Assembly: GCA_934402155.1 (NCBI GenBank)
Contig: CAKRTP010000037.1
Coordinates: 1-15,856, forward strand
Source: an uncultured Blautia sp.
Lineage (GTDB): Bacteria > Bacillota > Clostridia > Lachnospirales > Lachnospiraceae
DNA length: 15,856 nt
Reading direction: 5' to 3'
In this document: piece by piece, positions 13,233 through 15,856 of the stretch
Layout: every line of letters starts with the position of its first letter
Position numbering within the stretch: the first letter of the stretch is position 1
Made by a program: the position numbers and the translations under genes
Notes under the pieces: generated by a model
The model's database searches: none
The model's input: the letters and a program-made list of their open reading frames with translations, nothing else
Told to the model about the DNA's origin: nothing

Positions 13233-14209
13233 GCTTTCTTACCTCCTTTTCCAAAGGCAACCGGTTTGGTCACTTTTTCGATCAGCGGTACCAGAAGGTT
13301 ACAGAAGATGATCGCATAGGAAACACCCTCTGCGGATCCGCCAAAGAGACGGAAGATCGCGGTGACAATACCAAGACAGCATCCATAGATCAGCTGACCC
13401 TTAGGTGTGATCGGAGTCGTTACATAGTCTGTTGCCATGAACCATGCTCCAAGCATAAGTCCGCCGCCGAACAGATGGCTGAAAAGATAATTCACATCAA
13501 AGCCCTTGCCAGTTCCAAGCATATAGAAGATTACAAATACAGCAAAACTTCCGATATATGTAAGCGGGATCTTGAGATCGATAACCTTGAACGCAAGAAG
13601 GATCACCGCACCGATCAGAATCGCGATTGCAGAAGTCTCACCGATAGTTCCGTGAACATTACCGATGAACAGATTCTTGACAGAAATGGAATCTGCTGTA
13701 AATCCGCTGTTCTTGAGTTCTGCAAGAGCAGTTGCTCCTGTAACAGTATCAATACAGTGATATCCGCTCAGCTTGTCCACTGCAAAATCTGTCATTTTGC
13801 CTGCAAAAGAGATCATCAGGAAACATCTTGCGGCAAGTGCCGGGTTCATGAAATTCTGTCCCAGGCCGCCGAAAAGCTGTTTTACAACGATGATTGCAAA
13901 CGCACTGCCGAGTACCGGCATCCACAGCGGGATCTGCGGCGGCATATTGAGCGCGAGCAGAAGTCCTGTAACTACTGCACTGAAATCAGTGACTGTATTT
14001 TTTTTATGCATAAGACGGTCATACAGCCACTCAAAAAAGACGCTGGAAGCTACCGTCACAAGTACAACAAGAAGTGCACGGAAGCCGAAGTTCCAGATAC
14101 CAAACAATGTGGTAGGAAGCAGCGCAAGTACAACGAGCTGCATGATCCGGCCTGTTGTCATTTTGTCCCTGACATGAGGATTAGATGATACATTTAACAT
14201 TTGTTCCAT
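13229..14209 (-). CDS. rnfD: Rnf complex membrane subunit RnfD, covalent FMN protein
   Basis: This 326-residue polytopic protein belongs to the RnfD/NqrB family. It has conserved NPHVRDKMTTGRIM at 10-23 and GGLGQNFMNPALAARCFL around 114-131. The flavinylation motif TGAT is at 157-160, with FMN expected on T160. The C-terminal half includes GAWFMATDYVTTPITPKGQ, a family signature. It carries electrons within the membrane domain and contributes to ion translocation. The ATG at 14207-14209 follows GGGGGAGGG by 6 bases and lies 14 bases after the rnfC stop. Length is normal. Confidence 0.97.
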   Translation of the reverse strand: MEQMLNVSSNPHVRDKMTTGRIMQLVVLALLPTTLFGIWNFGFRALLVVLVTVASSVFFEWLYDRLMHKKNTVTDFSAVVTGLLLALNMPPQIPLWMPVLGSAFAIIVVKQLFGGLGQNFMNPALAARCFLMISFAGKMTDFAVDKLSGYHCIDTVTGATALAELKNSGFTADSISVKNLFIGNVHGTIGETSAIAILIGAVILLAFKVIDLKIPLTYIGSFAVFVIFYMLGTGKGFDVNYLFSHLFGGGLMLGAWFMATDYVTTPITPKGQLIYGCCLGIVTAIFRLFGGSAEGVSYAIIFCNLLVPLIEKVTKPVAFGKGGKKA

Positions 14210-14223
14210 TTTGTTCCCTCCCC

Positions 14224-15546
14224 CTATTTCTTCTTACGGCTGGCAAGAACCATTTTTCTCATGGATTTGATACTCTGGGTCAACGGTCTCTTTGCCGGGC
14301 AGATGTAACTGCAGCATCCGCATTCACAGCACTCCATGCCGTCCAGGGCTTCAAAGCCTGCCATATCACCACGTTCAGCCAGTGTAGCCAGACGTGCCGG
14401 AAGAACATGGCCCGGACAGACACCTACACAGCGGCCACAGTTGATACATGCTGTCTGGATCTTCTGTGATTCAGCTACTGCATCATGTTCCAGGAAAAGG
14501 AATGCAGAAGTTGTCTTTGTACATGGAATATGCATATCATATAACGGGAAGCCCATCATCGGACCGCCGGAAATGATCTTCTCGATCTTGGCTTTGAGTC
14601 CGCCTGCTGCATCAACCAGCTCTGACATATCTGTTCCTGTATAAACACTGAAATTCTTAGGTGATTTTATACCGTCACCTGTTACCGTTACAACTCTGTC
14701 CATAACTGGTCTTCCCAGAATGACAGCCTCATAGATGGCAATAACTGTCGCAACGTTATCTACTACACATCCGACATCTGCCGGGAGCATTGTGGAATTG
14801 ATTTCTCTGCCGGTTGTGGCATAGATCAGGGTACGCTCACCACCCTGTGGATATTTGGTCATTACTTCTTTGACTTCGATTCTCGGGATATCCCTGACCA
14901 GCTTCTGCATCTTCTCAATGCAGTCCGGTTTGTTGTCTTCGATACAGATATAGCCTTTGGCAGAATCAAAGAGTTTCAGGATGACTTTAAGTCCCTCGAC
15001 TACTTTCTCCGGCTCTTCCAGCATTCTTCGATAGTCACTTGTAATATAAGGTTCGCACTCTGCACCATTTACCAGTACATATTCGATCTTGGATGGATCC
15101 TTCGGCGCCAGCTTGACATGAGTCGGGAATCCGGCTCCACCCATACCTACTACTCCGCCCTCTTTGATACGGTTGAGGATTTCTTCTTTGCTCAGATCTT
15201 CCAGTCTGGCAGGAGTAAATTCTACTTCCTGATACTGCTGGTCATTATCTACGATGACTGCATCAACCATCGCCCCTGTAGCATTCAGCCTCTTCTCGAT
15301 ACCCTTGACGGTACCGGATACGGATGCATGCTGAGGTACTGATACAAATCCGCCTGCATCAGCAATCTTCTGCCCTGCAAGAACCTGATCACCTTTTTTG
15401 ACACACGGAACAGACGGTGCTCCGATGTGCTGAGACATCAGGTAAGCCATGTCTCCTTTTGGGAGATACTTCTCAACCGGCTGATTCTTTGCCAGCTCCT
15501 TACCTTCGTAAGGATGGATTCCGCCTTTAAAGGTCAGTTTTCCCAT
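14224..15546 (-). CDS. rnfC: Rnf complex subunit RnfC, NADH/FMN and Fe-S protein
   Basis: This is a 440-residue peripheral subunit with the RnfC barrel-sandwich N-terminus (TFKGGIHPYEGKELA, 5-19). An FMN/NADH-binding SLBB-type core follows, with GMGGAGFPTHVKL at 134-146, VNGAECEPYITSDYR at 159-173 and YPQGGERTLIYATTGREI at 232-249. Two [4Fe-4S] motifs lie near the end: C367xxC370GRC373xxxC377P and C406xxC409GxC412xxxC416P. It reduces NAD+ (or oxidises NADH) on the cytoplasmic side. It ends soon after the second cluster, without the long Ala/Lys-rich repeat tail of proteobacterial RnfC, as in other clostridia. AGGAGG lies 10 bases before the ATG. It is first in the operon, with a leader of roughly 85 bases that contains a hairpin. 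Confidence 0.97.
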   Translation of the reverse strand: MGKLTFKGGIHPYEGKELAKNQPVEKYLPKGDMAYLMSQHIGAPSVPCVKKGDQVLAGQKIADAGGFVSVPQHASVSGTVKGIEKRLNATGAMVDAVIVDNDQQYQEVEFTPARLEDLSKEEILNRIKEGGVVGMGGAGFPTHVKLAPKDPSKIEYVLVNGAECEPYITSDYRRMLEEPEKVVEGLKVILKLFDSAKGYICIEDNKPDCIEKMQKLVRDIPRIEVKEVMTKYPQGGERTLIYATTGREINSTMLPADVGCVVDNVATVIAIYEAVILGRPVMDRVVTVTGDGIKSPKNFSVYTGTDMSELVDAAGGLKAKIEKIISGGPMMGFPLYDMHIPCTKTTSAFLFLEHDAVAESQKIQTACINCGRCVGVCPGHVLPARLATLAERGDMAGFEALDGMECCECGCCSYICPAKRPLTQSIKSMRKMVLASRKKK

Positions 15547-15566
15547 ATATTCGTTTCCTCCTTTTT

Positions 15567-15597
15567 CATGAGCTCTGCCTGAAACGGCCTGCTCATG
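15567..15597 (-). promoter_or_regulatory. Leader hairpin just upstream of the rnfC ribosome binding site
   Basis: CATGAGC (15597-15591) and GCTCATG (15573-15567) form a perfect 7-bp stem enclosing a smaller GCC/GGC pairing. It ends 4 bases before the AGGAGG of rnfC. On the minus strand it is followed by A's, so it is not a terminator for rnf. On the + strand it is followed by TTTATTTTCTTT, but no + gene lies upstream. Confidence 0.4.
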
Positions 15598-15637
15598 TTT
15601 ATTTTCTTTCTGCTGATATTCGCAAAACCCTATTTAT

Positions 15638-15666
15638 ACTATACATCTTTTTTTCTAAAAATTCAC
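15638..15666 (-). promoter_or_regulatory. Probable promoter of rnfCDGEAB
   Basis: On the minus strand TATAGT (15643-15638) lies 17 bases after GTGAAT (15666-15661), a poor -35 matching 3 of 6. TATAAA five bases further on is an alternative -10. The surrounding sequence is AT-rich. This is the only plausible promoter between the divergent genes for the minus strand. Confidence 0.45.
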
Positions 15667-15689
15667 TACCAAATTTTCAAAATATTGTG

Positions 15690-15695
15690 TATAAT
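15690..15695 (+). promoter_or_regulatory. Probable -10 element for the divergent gene at 15726
   Basis: A perfect TATAAT lies 30 bases before the ATG at 15726. I see no good -35 at the expected distance. It sits inside an imperfect inverted repeat whose outer arms are ATTGT (15684-15688) and ACAAT (15701-15705). Confidence 0.45.
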
Positions 15696-15725
15696 TAAAT
15701 ACAATCAAGAAAGGAAAAATATGAC

Positions 15726-15856
15726 ATGATTGTTAAAAAAATGCCGATTTTACAAGGGTTTCCAGCCCCTGACACTGTTAAATTTTTGTCGAGTACAGAA
15801 TTAAAGTTGTCAGAATTTATACCTGTTTTTTATGATATTGAAACTACAGGTTTGTC
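15726..15856 (+). CDS. Probable RNase H-like / DEDD exonuclease-domain protein, 5' part only
   Basis: A frame opens at ATG 15726 and continues past the window end; 43 complete codons are visible. AAGGA lies 10 bases upstream. The ATG at 15721 meets a stop two codons later and is not used. After about 32 residues comes VFYDIETTGL, the first acidic motif (DxExT) of DEDD 3'-5' exonucleases and of the YprB-type ribonuclease H-like family. The 30-odd residue lead-in suits the YprB-like type more than DnaQ, where this motif lies near the start; that is inference from little sequence. It is divergent from rnfC. Confidence 0.65.
   Translation, partial: MIVKKMPILQGFPAPDTVKFLSSTELKLSEFIPVFYDIETTGL

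Noticed and set aside
13475..14188. 237-codon open frame on the + strand
   Set aside because: It is antisense to rnfD, has no recognisable domain and no convincing ribosome binding site.
1..15856. Frequent GATCGC/CGATC words through the window
   Set aside because: Most fall in coding sequence as GCG-ATC (Ala-Ile) or neighbouring codon pairs. Codon preference explains them better than a dispersed repeat.
1..15856. CRISPR arrays, transposases, tRNA genes, attachment sites, defence or biosynthetic clusters
   Set aside because: I looked for direct-repeat spacing, transposase or integrase proteins, tRNA-like cloverleafs and unfamiliar multi-gene cassettes and saw none. Except for a few small unknowns every gene belongs to a known core family.

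Overview
The window looks like chromosome from a low-to-moderate GC, Gram-positive, anaerobic Clostridia, most probably Lachnospiraceae. The signs are an Rnf complex in the clostridial order C-D-G-E-A-B, a YtfJ/GerW-type sporulation protein next to a DUF2953 membrane protein, a SEDS protein paired with a short PbpA-like transpeptidase, and strong AGGAGG ribosome binding sites. The species call rests on gene content and protein style only; no database was searched. I see no mobile element, tRNA, rRNA, CRISPR array or sign of recent transfer. It reads as conserved core chromosome, not an accessory island.

Layout, left to right. rpmB (ribosomal protein L28) runs on the + strand from its own promoter and ends at a GNRA-capped terminator. 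Nearly everything else is on the minus strand. A 45-residue membrane protein (446-583) converges on rpmB and is easily missed. A three-gene unit follows, reading right to left: a 103-aa unknown, a DUF2953 protein (ytfI-like) and ytfJ. It ends in a terminator at 644-673. Upstream of it is a Nudix hydrolase gene with its own promoter and terminator. Next comes a cell-envelope and division block transcribed zapA, U32 protein, SEDS (FtsW/RodA), PBP. The last three genes are tightly packed or overlapping, and a UUCG-capped hairpin separates zapA from the U32 gene. ruvA-ruvB forms a separate repair unit with its own promoter. The right third is the six-gene rnfCDGEAB operon, with three successive ATGA stop/start overlaps and a very strong terminator. 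A divergent + strand gene, probably an RNase H-like/DEDD exonuclease, begins at 15726 and runs off the window.

How the genes work together. Rnf couples electron flow between reduced ferredoxin and NAD+ to Na+ or H+ pumping. RnfB and RnfC carry the soluble-side Fe-S and flavin sites, RnfD and RnfG carry covalent FMN, and RnfA and RnfE form the membrane core. RuvAB migrates Holliday junctions. The SEDS protein polymerises glycan and the PBP crosslinks it, with ZapA stabilising FtsZ. The ytfJ cluster belongs to spore biology by homology.

The window is mostly ordinary. The items most worth a second look are the 45-aa membrane protein, the 103-aa unknown in the ytfJ cluster, the six-cysteine tail on RnfE, two strand-specific terminators that depend on G-U pairs, and the hairpin and palindrome elements near the U32, Nudix and rnfC starts.
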